Positions 12,055 to 27,506 of a DNA stretch of 64,000 nucleotides are shown piece by piece. Location of the stretch: NCBI GenBank assembly GCA_949318235.1, contig OX439127.1, forward strand, positions 32,016,873-32,080,872. Direction: 5' to 3'. The stretch comes from Ecdyonurus torrentis. Lineage: Eukaryota; Arthropoda; Insecta; Ephemeroptera; Heptageniidae. The position numbers and the translations under genes are program-made. Under the pieces are notes generated by a model that was not told where the DNA came from, made no database searches, and was given only the letters and a program-made list of their open reading frames with translations. Positions within the stretch are counted from its first letter, which is position 1. Each line of letters opens with the position of its first letter.

Positions 12055-14591
12055 AGAATGTCAAGTTGCGAGGTAAGTACACTTCAGTAAACATAATCAT
12101 ATTTCAGAGCGTGAGACAAACAGTAGCGTCACCATCTCTGGCCGTACTTCAAATTTTCTAAGTGAGACGTTGCGTTTGACTATTATTTCCAAACTCAAAT
12201 AAAGTAATAATATTGGTAAAAAAAAAAAAAGTAATTGCAAACTAAGGTTTTTATTTTTATTTTGCAATATTAAAAAACAAGTTAGACAAAATTTCTCAAT
12301 AACAGCAAAATGAATTAAAAGCAGAATGCTGTATAGGGTGTATGCATTCATGTTAAAGTCGACGCCATGTTGGAGTACTCAATACATGGGCCGGTATAGG
12401 GAAATGACTCATTTTGCCAATTTAAAAATACTTAGCAATATATTTGAGAGCATCGATGCTGTTAATAGGTTGATTTAGTATCTCAAGTATGTGAGAAAAA
12501 TAATAATAACCAAAAAATTGACCGATTTTCCTTAGAAAATAGCCAAAAACGAAGTTTGTCCTATGCTGAGCAATGTTATTCATCACTCCAGTATGGCGTC
12601 GAAGCGCATCAAATATGATGTCATGCGGATACACAATTAATTTTCGTAAATCAAATCACTTCTGCTGCACTATAATGGAAATAATTGTCATAAACGCAAA
12701 TGCTTTTAAATTTTTGGTTATAAAACTAAAGCGAGCGAGTAGTGTGTAAGACAATTTTCCTGATATACGATTTGTAAAAATTCAAAAGATTTATTGCCTT
12801 AGAACAAAAGTCATAATAAAATTAATATAGAGAATAATGGATGCTCTAAATATTTATAATAAAAAAGCAAAATAATATTGCCAATAAATGATATTGAAAA
12901 TATTATTGAAATACCACGCAAAATTTTTTTATGGTGATCAAAAATATTATTAATGTTTAATAATAATTAAAATATCAAACACTAATGGATATATATTATT
13001 ATTTATAACTATAATGTAAGGTGTAGAACGTATAGCTCAGTTAATAATATTAAATTTTATGTATTGTCAAATATAATCCAAAGAGAGAGACAAACAATTC
13101 CAACTACAATCAAATTATAGCACGGCTTACATATTATAATTAACTTGACACCCGTTTAAAACCATTTATATACTTGCCAAAAGTACGTACTTTAAAACTT
13201 TTCCACATTTCAATACGAGGTATTTTAAATTTATATATATATATAATATTATACAAATAAAAAAAATATATACCAAATTTATAGTATTGTATAATTTCTT
13301 GACTATTACAAATAGCAAGTATACATTGTATAAATCACATTAAAGAGTAACTTTCTGTTAGATACGATATGTTTGAAGTTTGAAGTTTACTCTTGCGGTC
13401 AACGAACATGTTTGTAACAAACCCGTAAAGTACATACATGTTACGCCACGGATACATGATTTCTATAATATAGGGTTGAAATTTGTATGTCTAATCGTGA
13501 TCTAACAAAACGTATATTATAATTATTGCGTTGGATTTAAAACCTTTTTATTATTATTTTATTTATATTGAGGTTTTTGAGAAATTTGAAACAAAAACTC
13601 ATCTCCTTATCTCATTACTAGGAAATTATATTTAAATTTAATTTTTTTCATTAAAAATTTTGTCCTTTTTTAAAAAAAAAAAAATAATAATAAAAAAAAC
13701 TTAGAGTTAATATATAAAAGAGAGAAAGAAAGGATTATTATTTTTCAAGCTCCCCTATTCCCTCTTTAATTTCTTTTATTGCTCTTTTTAGTAATTACAT
13801 CTAAAAATATTATTCACTTTATATTTTTCTTATATCAAATAAATTCATCGACAAAAGGTTGTTTATTTGAAAGAGACGTTCTAGTGGTTTTAATATTTTT
13901 AATACTCTTTGAAAGGATATTGTACCGAATTTAATAATAATATAAATAACAAAACCAGAAAAGTTGAACGTTTTTATTTATTTATTATTTTTTTCCCGTC
14001 TTTTTCACTAAAACTTTCCTAAATAACTGTGTATATAAACTGATGATGTACAAACAAAAAGTTGAATGTTGGGATGTTACTGCAACATATTAAAGCGGCT
14101 TACTTGTTTGTTAAAACACTTTATTGTGGTTGGTTCTTCATTGTGGTAGTTCCATCATGAATTATCATTTTATATCTACATACATACTATATACTATACA
14201 CTCGAAACAAACTCAACACAAACACACACACAAAATACGATTTCAAATTACAAAAGTTTAGACTCAGTCGAGATTTGAGTATTTTATGTCATGTTTTTGC
14301 ATCTCAATATTCATTGAAAAGCTTCTTTTTACCTATGATAAAATTATGTCAATACTTTTTTTTGTGTAAAAGTTTTTCTTTTTCAAATTAATTTAACATT
14401 AATATTTCATGTGGGTGTTAAATACTTACATTTTTAATTAACTTGATATTTGTGTATGCATATATAAGGCAGCTTAATTCTATGTATGAGGGGAAAAAAT
14501 ACTTAATGAAGTAAAGATAAACAGTTATAAGAGTATTCATCGTTAATTATTTTGTGTTGAACGAGCAACGTGAGAGTATGGGGGACGAGAA

Positions 14592-14686
<95 letters not shown>

Positions 14687-14880
14687 GAGTGTGTCAAGCA
14701 CAGAAAGTGAGTGGGTGGTTTAGGCAGACAAACAGCCACATGGCAGCCAGGTATAAGCGGGGTAAGGTATATGCGACGTTGGGTCGGGTGGCCGGGATGT
14801 CTTTCGCTGCCCTCTCGCTATCGTGAGTATCAACTGTAAAGAGTAACTACTAGATGGAGAAAAAGAAGAAGAAAAATAAA

Positions 14881-14953
<73 letters not shown>

Positions 14954-15189
14954 AAACTGAAACATAGTATTGCAAGCATGTTATATGGTGGCTCGCATGC
15001 AGTGTTCGTACAGAATTACGTATTATGTATGTACACTCGGGATCCTCTAAATCTATCCATCAAATTGATGCAGCTTTCTTCAGAAAATGGTCAAAATGTC
15101 ATCTTAAGTGACAAATTTGCCACTTTATACTCGCGAAATTTATACTCGCGAAACACCTGCAGCTCCATTCACTAATGTACTAAACATTA

Positions 15190-15280
<91 letters not shown>

Positions 15281-15902
15281 CAGAGATGAGTCTAACAGTA
15301 AGTCTTCTTTTACCTGCAGGGGATACTAACTTTTACTTCAAGTTGTACTTGAGGTGAAAACAATAGCTGACTGTAAGCCAGTCTTTTGCGTGACTTATCA
15401 TCCTTAAAACTGCAACTCGTCTTTGGCTTTGCCTTCTACACAACACAACATACTTTACACACACGAGTTCAGCACGTATACGTAAGCAGATATATTACAA
15501 CTCAAAGGAAGAAAATACATTGATTTTCCGCGTTTAAATGCCAACTCAATTAATGTGGATAGTGTATCAAGAAGTTGGAAACTAATGGGATTTTTATTAC
15601 CTTTAGACTAGTAATTAATAATAATTAAACGAAACTACGTGTTCTGCAATATGATACATATTGAATCAAATCGTGACCTTTAGATAATTCGTTTGGAATT
15701 GACGTAGTTAATTCTTAGAAATTGGTCAGATTCTGTTGTATATTAAGCGTAATTAATAATTTATATATCTTTTTAATAATGGCTGTTGTGTTCTTAGAAA
15801 TTGGACAAATTCTTTTGTATATTATGCGTAATTAATAATTTATATCTCTTTTTAATAATGTCTGTTGTGTTAAGATGACCATATTATATATATTTTTATA
15901 TA

Positions 15903-15989
<87 letters not shown>

Positions 15990-18438
15990 CATTGGAAACA
16001 AAATAAGTTAATATTGTCATACTCTTGCCACAGACCTCAAAATCTAAGAATATCATCATAATGTAATCCAAAGTACAGATCCATACAGAGGGATCCTTAG
16101 CATATTATTTGACTTCTCTATTTTATTTTAGAATTACATTTACATTAAAAATAAGTTTTTTCATAAAGTATAGCAATATGAAATTTACATTTAAAAAAAA
16201 TTACTTCTTAAAATGAATTACTTTTATTTCAACTACATAGCAAAAAAAAAAAAAAAAAAATGTTGCAACGCACAGATTCATAACTTCATTTGAATGAATC
16301 ACGAGCATGATATTATATACTCTCGAGTCTCGAGGAGAATTACATTTTAACTTAAAAGTTATGGTAATTAAAAAAGATGAGAAAAAAGTTTCAATATATT
16401 TTTTTTGCATGTGGAAATTGTTTTAATTTAGTAAATGCTTAGTAGTAAAAAAAAAAAAAAAAAAAAGAAAGAAAGAAAAGAAGTATGCTTTACAAAATAA
16501 ACAGAATAGTAGTTGAACATTGTGTTTTGAAATGTCAAGAAAAACACGCGCTGCTTCACTTTCATGGGCAGCTGCCTTTCTACTATCACGACGTATACAG
16601 TACATTATTAGCCCAAGAAGCGCATTGACGTATTAAGTAAGCACGAATGCCATACTCAGTTCATACTCGGCTGAGCAACTTATTGTACATCTTCTTCAGT
16701 TTATTTGCAGAATGCAAAGAAAAATCTTTTTTAAATTAAATTAGGTTGTTGGGATGAAGCATCTGTCCTTCTCAAGGTAAAAAGATAAACTTTTCCCTCT
16801 AGGCAACTTTATGTACGAACAATACTTTATATACATTTTTTATATACATATTATATAAATATAATATAAAGCTAACTCAATTATAAAGAAAAATAAATGT
16901 GAAGAATTTTTTATCATTTCTATTATTTGCACGTGCTGAAATAAAACAGGAAAAAAAAAGGGGGCAAAGGAAAGGAACGGCTAACAATAAGAAACCATGA
17001 ATGGAGAAGGATGAATGTTGAAAGAAATTCAACAATGGTTTATAATTTTTTTCATTTATATTATCAAATTTAATCAAATAAAAAATGAGCTTTATAAGGT
17101 TGTTTGCAAATAAACAAATATAAAGTTGTAAAATTACGTAATAACCTAACTTTATGTGAAAGAAATGAATGGTTATCATTTAATTAAATTTTTAAAGAAA
17201 GGTTGAATGTATTTTTAGCACAGCTACGTGAAGATAACTTACACTGTAAGTATTATGATTGAAATAAAAATGAAGTTACTTTTGTTCATATAGATGTGGA
17301 GATAAAAGGCCATTGACTTTATAACCTTATATTATAAGACAGTACAAATAAAATAATTACAACACTAAATAAATAGAAATATAAATTATTTACAACATTC
17401 AATATTATTATTATTATTTTTTTTTTGTATTCTACATTGCTTGCCATAGTAATTTCTCATGTTATTTTCCACTCTAACACGTATATTTAACGACTATCGT
17501 ACCAAATTTATTACTTCTAATAAATTTACATTTTTTTCTTTGCACTTGTGACGAATAACTAAACAGGTATTACTTGCTGATTCAATATTGACATGGAAAA
17601 ATGAGAGAGAGAGAAGTAACGCGAACGTTTTGCATATTACATGATTTACATTAAATATTATAACTTAAGCTTTTCTCGGTTATATTTACAAAATCGTATT
17701 ACAATCTATGTTAAATATGAATTACACTACTGAAGTATATAAATGTTATGCAGTATATTAAAATGATTAAACTGTTTAAATTATTATGTATGTAGTATAC
17801 TGGTTTAAGGAAGTAGGGGACCGACGTCGGCCATTTTAACTTTTCTCGTTAAAAAAATCTGAAATTTTGCACAATGATACTTCAGCTTGAGACAATTTCA
17901 AATATATAAAAATTTGGGGGGTTCAACGTGCAAATTATTTTATATGATTTTTTGAAATTTTAAGCCCATAAGGCCCAATGTTGTTTTCAATAATTTTATT
18001 CTTTTTTTTGAGACGGTCAAACATCATGAAATTTTTATTACGGCTATGTGTGACCATTAGCCAAATTTATACCCAAAAACACTTCTAGTTTTTTTAGATA
18101 TAAGGTCGGTACCGTATTTCCTTAATAAGAAAATTATCTTTAATACTATGTAAATAAGTTAAATAATTAAATTTAAAATAATTTGAATTGTATTTTAAAA
18201 TATTCTCAATTATAATAAGATTTATCATAATTATATATTCTACTGTATTGTAAAATACAAATATAATATCTATAGTTTCTTCTTTATATTATTTCATCAG
18301 CTTGATAGGGGTTAGCATATCCATCCATTCAACCTTTTGGGAATTCATTTTTCGTAAAAATTGCAATAAATTATAATAACCGGGCAGTATGTGAGTCATT
18401 TTTGAAATGTTTTTGTAAGTTCTGAATTTATTACACTG

Positions 18439-18515
<77 letters not shown>

Positions 18516-19493
18516 ATCTCTCTTCAGCAGTGCAAAATACGATCCAATTTAAGTATTCCATTTCATGTAAAAATAAGATATAGGGTATACCCTTAAAGCA
18601 GAATAAATAGCGTAAAAACATGTAGGATACTGTAGTATGCTTAGAATATTTTTTAGATGTTAATAAATAACAATTACGTTTTTTAATTTACATATTGCAT
18701 CATTATTTTATACCGATATTCTACATACAAAAAAGTGATGAAAAATATAAACTGTATTGTTATTGAAAATTAATTATAAGTTTATCCTTTTCATTCAATT
18801 CATGCCAATTTCTATACCCAAAACATTTTTTTTACCTCGAGCACTTTATATTAAATTGCTGGCGGCGACTGCGATTATTATTATATAGCTTCCATGTATA
18901 ATCATTTTTTTATATATACATATATATTTATAATTAATTTGTATTTTAACTTTTTCTTTTTTGTAGGGTTGGATAATTAGCGTCAATCATGTGTGTCTGC
19001 TTTATTGAATGCTTCTCTGATTATTAACTATTGTTTGCTTCATTGTCAGTGAAGCCTTTAAATATGAAACAAATAGATACACAACAAAGCAGTAGCATTC
19101 AATTAATATATAAGCATTCAACGTTGCAAGCTATAATATTAATAATAATATAACAATATTTTACTAAAAATGAAAATTAATAATTCAATTTTCATCATAA
19201 TACATTTTTTGCTTCTCTTTTTGTTATAACGTATAAAACACAATAAGTTTATTATTATACATATATATTATACTGTTTAATTAGTCTGATATATAAAAAA
19301 ATTAAATTAAAAAAGCTCAATTGAAATAGTTTGCTTCATGTCAGAGAAGTAAATTACAAATGTCAAAGAAAAAGTTTCCTAGTTATTAACGTTTGCTACT
19401 CAAAGAAATTAAGTTTTAAGTAGGACTTTGAAAAGTATATAAGTGTTAAGAGTTGAAGTATAGAAGTAGAAAATTAAGTTTCCTCTTGCATCT

Positions 19494-19530
<37 letters not shown>

Positions 19531-19770
19531 GTTTTTATATCATCATATTTTATCTCATTTCATTTCCCAGAGTGATGCCATTGAGAAGTTCAGTCAAATG
19601 AAATAAACGTCTGCTGTCTGTATACGATTATAAAAGTATTAATTTAAAATCATGCAAAAAAAAAAAAAAAAAAAAAAAGCTTAATGAATAGAAAGTTTTT
19701 ATGACATTTGATTGTGTGTATTTTCAAAACTCTATAAAATGTTTTAAAATAAATTGAATATTTTATATCT

Positions 19771-19828
<58 letters not shown>

Positions 19829-20270
19829 TTTCGTAAAAACTTTTTGAAAAGTTGATGTTCGGGACAAAAGATAAAGGATATAGAAAGTTTTTAAAGATAT
19901 TAAGTGTATTCTTGTAAGTATTTACTACAAAATCTTGATAACTAATTGTATACTCAAAATTTTAATAGCTTATAAAATACAAATCTTTGATAAAATATAT
20001 TTTATGTTGATGTTTGGTAATAAAAACATAATATTTTAATAACAAAAGAATAAAAAGAGATTTTTTTTATTATTTAACTATATTATAATATTACTCCCAC
20101 TCAAATTAAAACGTTAAAAAAATTTAATTACATTTTGTTAACTCTAGTGAAAATGCTAATCATTCTTGTTGGTCTTCTTTTAGGAGGTAAACATTTAACT
20201 TTTGACCAATGAAAGAAAACATTCCTGACAATTAATTCACATTAGAGCAAACATTGTATATAAGGGATGG

Positions 20271-20303
<33 letters not shown>

Positions 20304-21083
20304 GTAGCCGCAAGACATGTTAGTCTTCTTCTACTGTTGCTTTTCCATCATCTATCTAACTTCTTTGAAATCTAAAGTTACGTAGTCTTACTGTGCTTTG
20401 TTTAAGCACTATATACAAGTTTGTCTAGCATTGTTATAATAAAACAGGACATTACCAACTCGAATCAAAATGTCAAACAACACTCTTTCTTTTCTATTCT
20501 TATAAAATTGCTTAATTTTTTTGTCTGCTGTTTATATTACATAAGGACACCAACAAAATATGAAATTAGTAATATAAAGGTGGAAAAAAAATCTTTTGTT
20601 ATAAATAACCAACTTTTATTTTTCTTTTGTAATAAAATGTGAATTAAAATTATTTGCAAAGAAAATTTCAAAAAGGGGAAAAAATAAATAAATGTAAAAA
20701 TAAAATAATAAAAATAAATAATATTTCATACTAAATTTTCCTCTTTTATAGAGTATCTATTACGGACAAAATGGTATAACACATACATGAAAAGGATTAA
20801 AATCGATGGTTATCTAAGTTCATCTTGGCTTCTTGTGAACTTAAAGAATATTGTGTCATCAATAGGAAGCACTTGATTAAAATGTTTGACAAGGAAGCGG
20901 TGGCTTGTTTATATGAAGGCATGTTTCTGAAGTTACAGCATACACGATTCAGGAGAGGTTTTGATGTTATAAACTTAAAAGGCATATACCGCAACTTTTA
21001 AAAACAATTACCTTTGAGGCATTGATTTTGTAAGCTCAATATTAACAGCTATGTAGATGAAAATTTATAGCAGATCGAGTTTG

Positions 21084-21117
<34 letters not shown>

Positions 21118-22714
21118 CGTAATACTGTATACGTAGGCGTATAAGCATATTATACTGTATGTATAGAGATATGCATGTACTGTACACGTTTGTGCTTCAT
21201 AAAGCACATTATAGCCTGCGGCGCGACAACACGACATACGTATAGTAATGCCCAATGTTAACTTAATTATGCATCTCAATTTTTTATCTACAGTACTTTA
21301 ATTTCATTTCAACGTTTTGTACCCAAAGGGTGCTATATAAATTTTATATTATTATGTGTAATACTATAATAATATTATTTCACATTTGAATCCATTTTGA
21401 CTTAAATAATGTAATTATTATAAATGCTTTATATTCTTAGATATTATATTACAATTTTTTTTATTCAAATCTTGTTAAATATTTTTTTATTTTTACAATA
21501 AAATATCATAAATTGAGATAAAATTGGTTTTATTAAAAGGAATTCATTTCAAATGTAGAAAGAAACTTAATAATAATATAAGTATTGATTTTGACGCGTA
21601 AATATATTAAACATTTCTGATTTTCAGTTTCAAAGAGAATTTTATTTTACATAAAATTTCCAACTCAAAGGTTATACCGCCGCCTGCAACATTTAGTGGA
21701 TATGCAGCCCGCAACGTACATTGGACCAACTGGTTGCATACTCACTAACATTTGCAGGCGGAACGAGTGTTTGAATACAGTGTATTGTATTGAATAAATT
21801 TTCAATAAACCCATACGATATCTGCAGTCGTAATTTGAATATCAACTCTTTAGGGAAGGCTCACAAATCAAATGTATTCTGAAGGATATTAATAAAGTTT
21901 TATCCCCTCTTGGTCTACAATTGGTAAAATATTGTAAGTGTGCACTAAAAAGTAGCAGCAAGTTTTAGTTTAACTTTTATAAGAGAAAGAAATTATGTTT
22001 TCTGTATGAGAAAGTAGGGAACACTTTATATTATTGACATTATTTTCTTGTAATCGACAGTCAACTTTCTTAAGAATTAAAATTATGAAGCTTTTATACA
22101 TCAAAATAATATTATTTACGGTGTTATTATTTATCGTGTTTCCCAACTTTTAAATTGCTCAAATATAGTTTTTTTTTTTTTGTTTTTTTTTTTTACTATA
22201 ATCACATTATTCTATAAATTAAGTGTAAATAAAAGCTTACAATGACAATTTTAAACGAGGGATTTAATGATCCAATGCAAATAATAGATATAAAAGGAAA
22301 ATACAATGATTAGTGGACAATGCAATTACTACATAATATACTGGTAAATATTTTGATTAAATCCAATAATTTAAATACACGTGTACGTTCGCCCGAATGA
22401 CAATAATTTGCTTTTTTTTCACTTTGTATCGGATTGTTACATGCACACATCTATTTTTTTTTATCACATGCATTTACGCTCTATTGTACCAATCCCTTTC
22501 TAATCATGACTTGGGGCAAGATGTTAATGAAATTAGTAAGCGTAATGAGATCTCATAATTAGGTAATGTTGTAAGTATGCATGTTCGATGTTCTTCTCTG
22601 TTATGTCAGTCAGTATTTCCTCTTTGACAACATGCTACATCAATTATTGCTTGGGGTGCATCTCTCTCACTCTCTGTCTCTCTCTGTCTCTCTCTCTCCA
22701 TATTCTCCCCCTCT

Positions 22715-22767
<53 letters not shown>

Positions 22768-24525
22768 TCAATCTTGCCTACAGCCTTTGCTCTCTACATG
22801 GCTCAGCTCAGCTGATACGGACGCCTGGCTCGCGGCTCCTCTCTCGCTACCACTGCTCCCTCGCCGCGCGCTAAAGAGAGGGAGGGAGAGTGAGTGAGAG
22901 AGAGAATGAGAGAGAGAGAGAGAGAGAGAGAATGGGCGACTGGCTCGTTGCAAGCAGCTTCCCGTATCGATCGTCAAACATTTGCCACTCCTCCCACAGG
23001 ACCGATGCCCCCTCTCACTCCCCATTCGACTCTTTCCCTCCAAACACCTGTCTTACCTTTGATACCTTCGATTGCGAGTGATTTAATAATTCATAAATTA
23101 AAATTGACAAAAGCTTAAGAATAAAATAAACTTAATTACCCGTATTAAATGTTCTGGTTGCTTGAACAAGGTTCCAAAATAAATCAAAAAGGTAATAATA
23201 TATTTTTTTTGTACGCATTATATAATTAAATTTTGTTATCTATAATAATCCTTAATATTATAAATTTACTGTATATATATTTTTTCTGTAATAAAAGCTA
23301 AAGAAAATTGAAATAAACCTTTTATGTACATTCAATCGTTTGTGTACTAAAGATTTTCTCTTTAACACTGTGGTGAATAAATTTGCATGCTATTATCCCT
23401 CGTACTTTATTCACTTTTATTTCACACCACTGCTTTTACCGCACAAGTTTTCTTGCTTTTATAATGTACATTTAAACCTTCAACTATAGACAATTAAAGT
23501 ATATTGAATTGATGCTTTGAAATGTAGCTTTGTTTTGTTACTGGAACGTAATACAAGTTGTTAATTATAGTTTTGCTCTCTCTCTCTCTCTCTCTCTGCT
23601 ACTTTTACCACAAATCAGACTAACTGTAATTAACGGATTTGATTGGTCAAACACATGAACAAAGCTCTGACATTAAACCAACCAAAATATAATTACTAAA
23701 CATTAGCATGTAGCAATTTTTTGTAACGAATAGCAATTGTGGTTTATTAACAGTTTCTATTTGGAGATATTTCTTAATGTGTGAATTAAAAACGATATTA
23801 TAAAGAGGAATAAATTTGAGGCGTTAAGTTGTTCAAAAACATTGTTGCAAATGAATTGGACGCTAAAAAATTTATGATATTTTCGTTGATCTGTTCAGAT
23901 TTAGTTATTTGTTATAATTGAACAGTTCATTAAATAATACAATTTTAGAATATATTTATAGAAACAAAAAATGAACGAAAATAATAGAAGTTTATAGAAA
24001 CGAAAATGGAATGAAGGCGTTGGAAAGCCCTCGATCTTTGTTTTAATCGTATCAAATGTCTTACAATGACGTTGTTAGAGATATTATTATACTTGACAGT
24101 AAAAAATATCAAGTTTCAAAAAATTGACAACATTATATAATATTTCCTTTCTTTCCTTATTCTTCGTGTTAAGGTTTTGGACAGCACGGAATTTTTTTTT
24201 TTATATATGAGAGACATTTTTATAAGACTTTACTTTTTCAGATCAAAGAAAAAACCCAACTCAATATTAAAATCTACAAACAGACACCATAACCATTGTT
24301 GCAATTTTTTTTGTCTTTGTAAGTACATAGAAAATTTCTATTTTTTATTAATTTATTTTTAACCCCATAAAACAAATATGCTCTTTTTCCATCATCAGAT
24401 AAAATGACTATAGAAATCTTTGCGTTGAATCTATACAATTTAAAAAAAAAATTAAGAAGCAGAGGCAATAATTAGATATTATACGATTACACACATTCAC
24501 ACACACACACATATATATATAAATA

Positions 24526-24579
<54 letters not shown>

Positions 24580-27029
24580 CTCAATTTTTTATTATATACA
24601 AATATATTTTGATGCGAAAGTACAGTTAATTATTTTTTAAATGATAGTACGAATCAATCTTAATTTTAATCAATTTTTATTTTAAACTGTGCAATGTACA
24701 AACGATCTAACGCTGGATCCTATATAACAAATAACACCATACATAATTATAACACTCGTAATAATTCCAAAGTAGCTGTACCAAAACACTCATCTAAACT
24801 ATTTGAAAGAAGTCCATATTTTGTAACTGCTAAAATCTATGACAATTTGCCTTCTATCTTAAGAAATGTAAATAATGATAATCTTTTTAAAAATTTGCTT
24901 AATTTTTTTTTGCTTTATAAAGAATATTATACTTTAGGATCCTTTTTTGATAAAGATTCAAAAATAGATGATATTGATGTATTGATGTTCACCACCCATA
25001 CAACATTGGAATATTATATACAAATAATAACACATTTTCTCAAACTTCATTATAATGTTTGTACATCGTTTAATAGAGTTCTTTTGGTTGTTTGATTAAT
25101 TTTTTATTTTGTATTCTTGTTGTTATTTGTTCGTATTATTATTACTTTTTTTTTTATTTATTTATTTTTTTCCTTCTTTTATTATTATTAAGTTTTATAT
25201 GACAAGACCAATGCTTGTTGTAACTTTTATTGTTACTATGAACTGCCTGGGTCAATAAAGGTTCTTATTCTTATGACATGGTAGTTATATATCAAAGTCA
25301 ATAGGATGTGCAAAAGATCCATTTTCAAAATTAAATTAAAATTAGTAAAATTGTTTAAAAAAAAACTTTTTTTATTAAAAATTTATGCTCTATCACTATA
25401 GGATATTAATAATATATATATATATATAATAACCTTTGGACCTAATTACATGTTTCACTCCCAACGTTGACTTTTTAATGTCATTAAACGACTAACGAAA
25501 CAAATCCTAAAAATAGATTAATTATTATACATTTGAGAGAGAATGTAAGATACAATTGTGTGCTTGTTACTTTTTATTCTAAAATCAGTTCGTAATAGAA
25601 TTAATTTAATTTTGTAAATAATTAGAAGGAAACCTTCCTGTGGATAATTTTCTTTTCAACATTCAAAATTAAAGCAGTATATAGGCTATAGTATAAGTTA
25701 CTTGAAGATTTACTAAGTCATAATTTTGTTTAAAGTTTTGAAATAAGAAAATATTGAAGAAGTCCGATTTATATTTAGACACCTCTGATACATTAAACTA
25801 AATATTTTTTATAATCTTATATTAAATCTTATCAAAGTGTGAATGGTTTATTTTGCCAACCCTCTACTCTCAAACTAATTTTAGATTCAAAAGTTTATTA
25901 AAGAAATATACCTTGACTTCTAATTCATATCGCGAGGAAAAATCTTTTGAAAATACATCTGAAATTTTGTATCAAAGTTAAAATAAGTTGATTGGAATGG
26001 GAAAGGGAAATAATTTTGTGTTTTTCTCCCATGCTCTATATATAATACAATTTTGTATGTATAAAATATATTGTTGAAAAATAAATCAGTAAAATGTACA
26101 ACGTTTGTGCTACTTTGAAACGTAACATTTTTTAATTTAAATAATAATTTTGCACACAAATGTAATAACATCATCATAATAAAATTTAGAATTATTTTCA
26201 AAACATAAATCTAAACAATTTGAATCTTACCCTTATTTACTAAGGGTATATATTATCCTTATTTATATATTTGCTAAAATATATTATAATTTGCCATCAC
26301 TACTGAAAACTATAAATAACAACACATTGTTTTGGAGCCTCCATAGAAAGACTTTTTTTTTTTTTTTTTTTTAGAGAATACGACACAAGTGTAGTTTTTC
26401 TTTTAATAAAAATCAAAATGTGATAATTTTGACGTTTTAGTGCATAATAAACGTTCAAATTTATAGATTTTAAAAACGAAACTATTTATTTTTCTGTTAT
26501 TTTTTGCTTAAAAATTATATGACCGTGATGGATTGTTTTGTTGCTATTAGTTTGTTTACGTAACTTCTTCCAATTAATTGAAATGTTCATTTCAATCAAT
26601 TTATTTATTGTATATAATTTTTAAATATATATGACAAGACCTACGCTTGTTGTAAATCTTTCTTGCTATGAACTGCCTGATGTAATAAAAAAATCTTTAT
26701 TTTTTAAGGAAAAAATAAAAATTTATTTCTCTCTATTTCTATATAAAAATAGAAATAAGATATATATTTCTTATTGGAATTGTAAAAATCTAATTTCTTT
26801 TGAGTATCATATCGTGATGTGAGCATTGAAGCTTATGTATTTTTTGATTAAACTGTGTTACAATTTACACAGCAATATTACAATATCTCAAAAAATTGTA
26901 TATTATAAATATAAATATATTATACGGCCGTACTGTTTATTTATATCTCTGTAATATCAAATATTTTATAATTTTTATCAGATGCATTCACATGTATGCA
27001 ATGAGAAATTGCATCGTGAAAGTATGAAG

Positions 27030-27060
<31 letters not shown>

Positions 27061-27446
27061 CTTCTTCTTCTTCTTCGTATTATTACGTATAGCCTTGAAA
27101 AAAGCACGTGATATACGATATTTATATTGTTTTGGTGTGTGTGTGTGCGTATAAAGCTTTTCCTTATCCTTGAATATGTTTGTTTGTTTTATATTGGAAT
27201 AAGATAAAAAAAAATGTATTTAAGATTTTTTTTCCACAAAGGATAAAATAAAGGAACGCGTATTGAGATTTTTATTATTATAGAAGAATAAGGCAACAAA
27301 AGGAAATAATATATTGATTTTTTTCTTGACGACAACAAAATGCCTTTCATAACGACGTAGCTCACTTGAAAATCATGCGTCCTCAATATTCCAACATCAA
27401 GAGGGAGCAAAGATAAAATGATGTAGATGGGGTGGTGGGTAGCGAA

Positions 27447-27506
<60 letters not shown>

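Noticed and set aside
14503..15329. Open frames rich in Arg-Glu or Ser-Leu
   Set aside because: They are produced by (GA)n arrays on both strands, and the short non-repeat flanks are not protein-like. The same applies at 22581-23118, 41689-41883 and 63028-63306.
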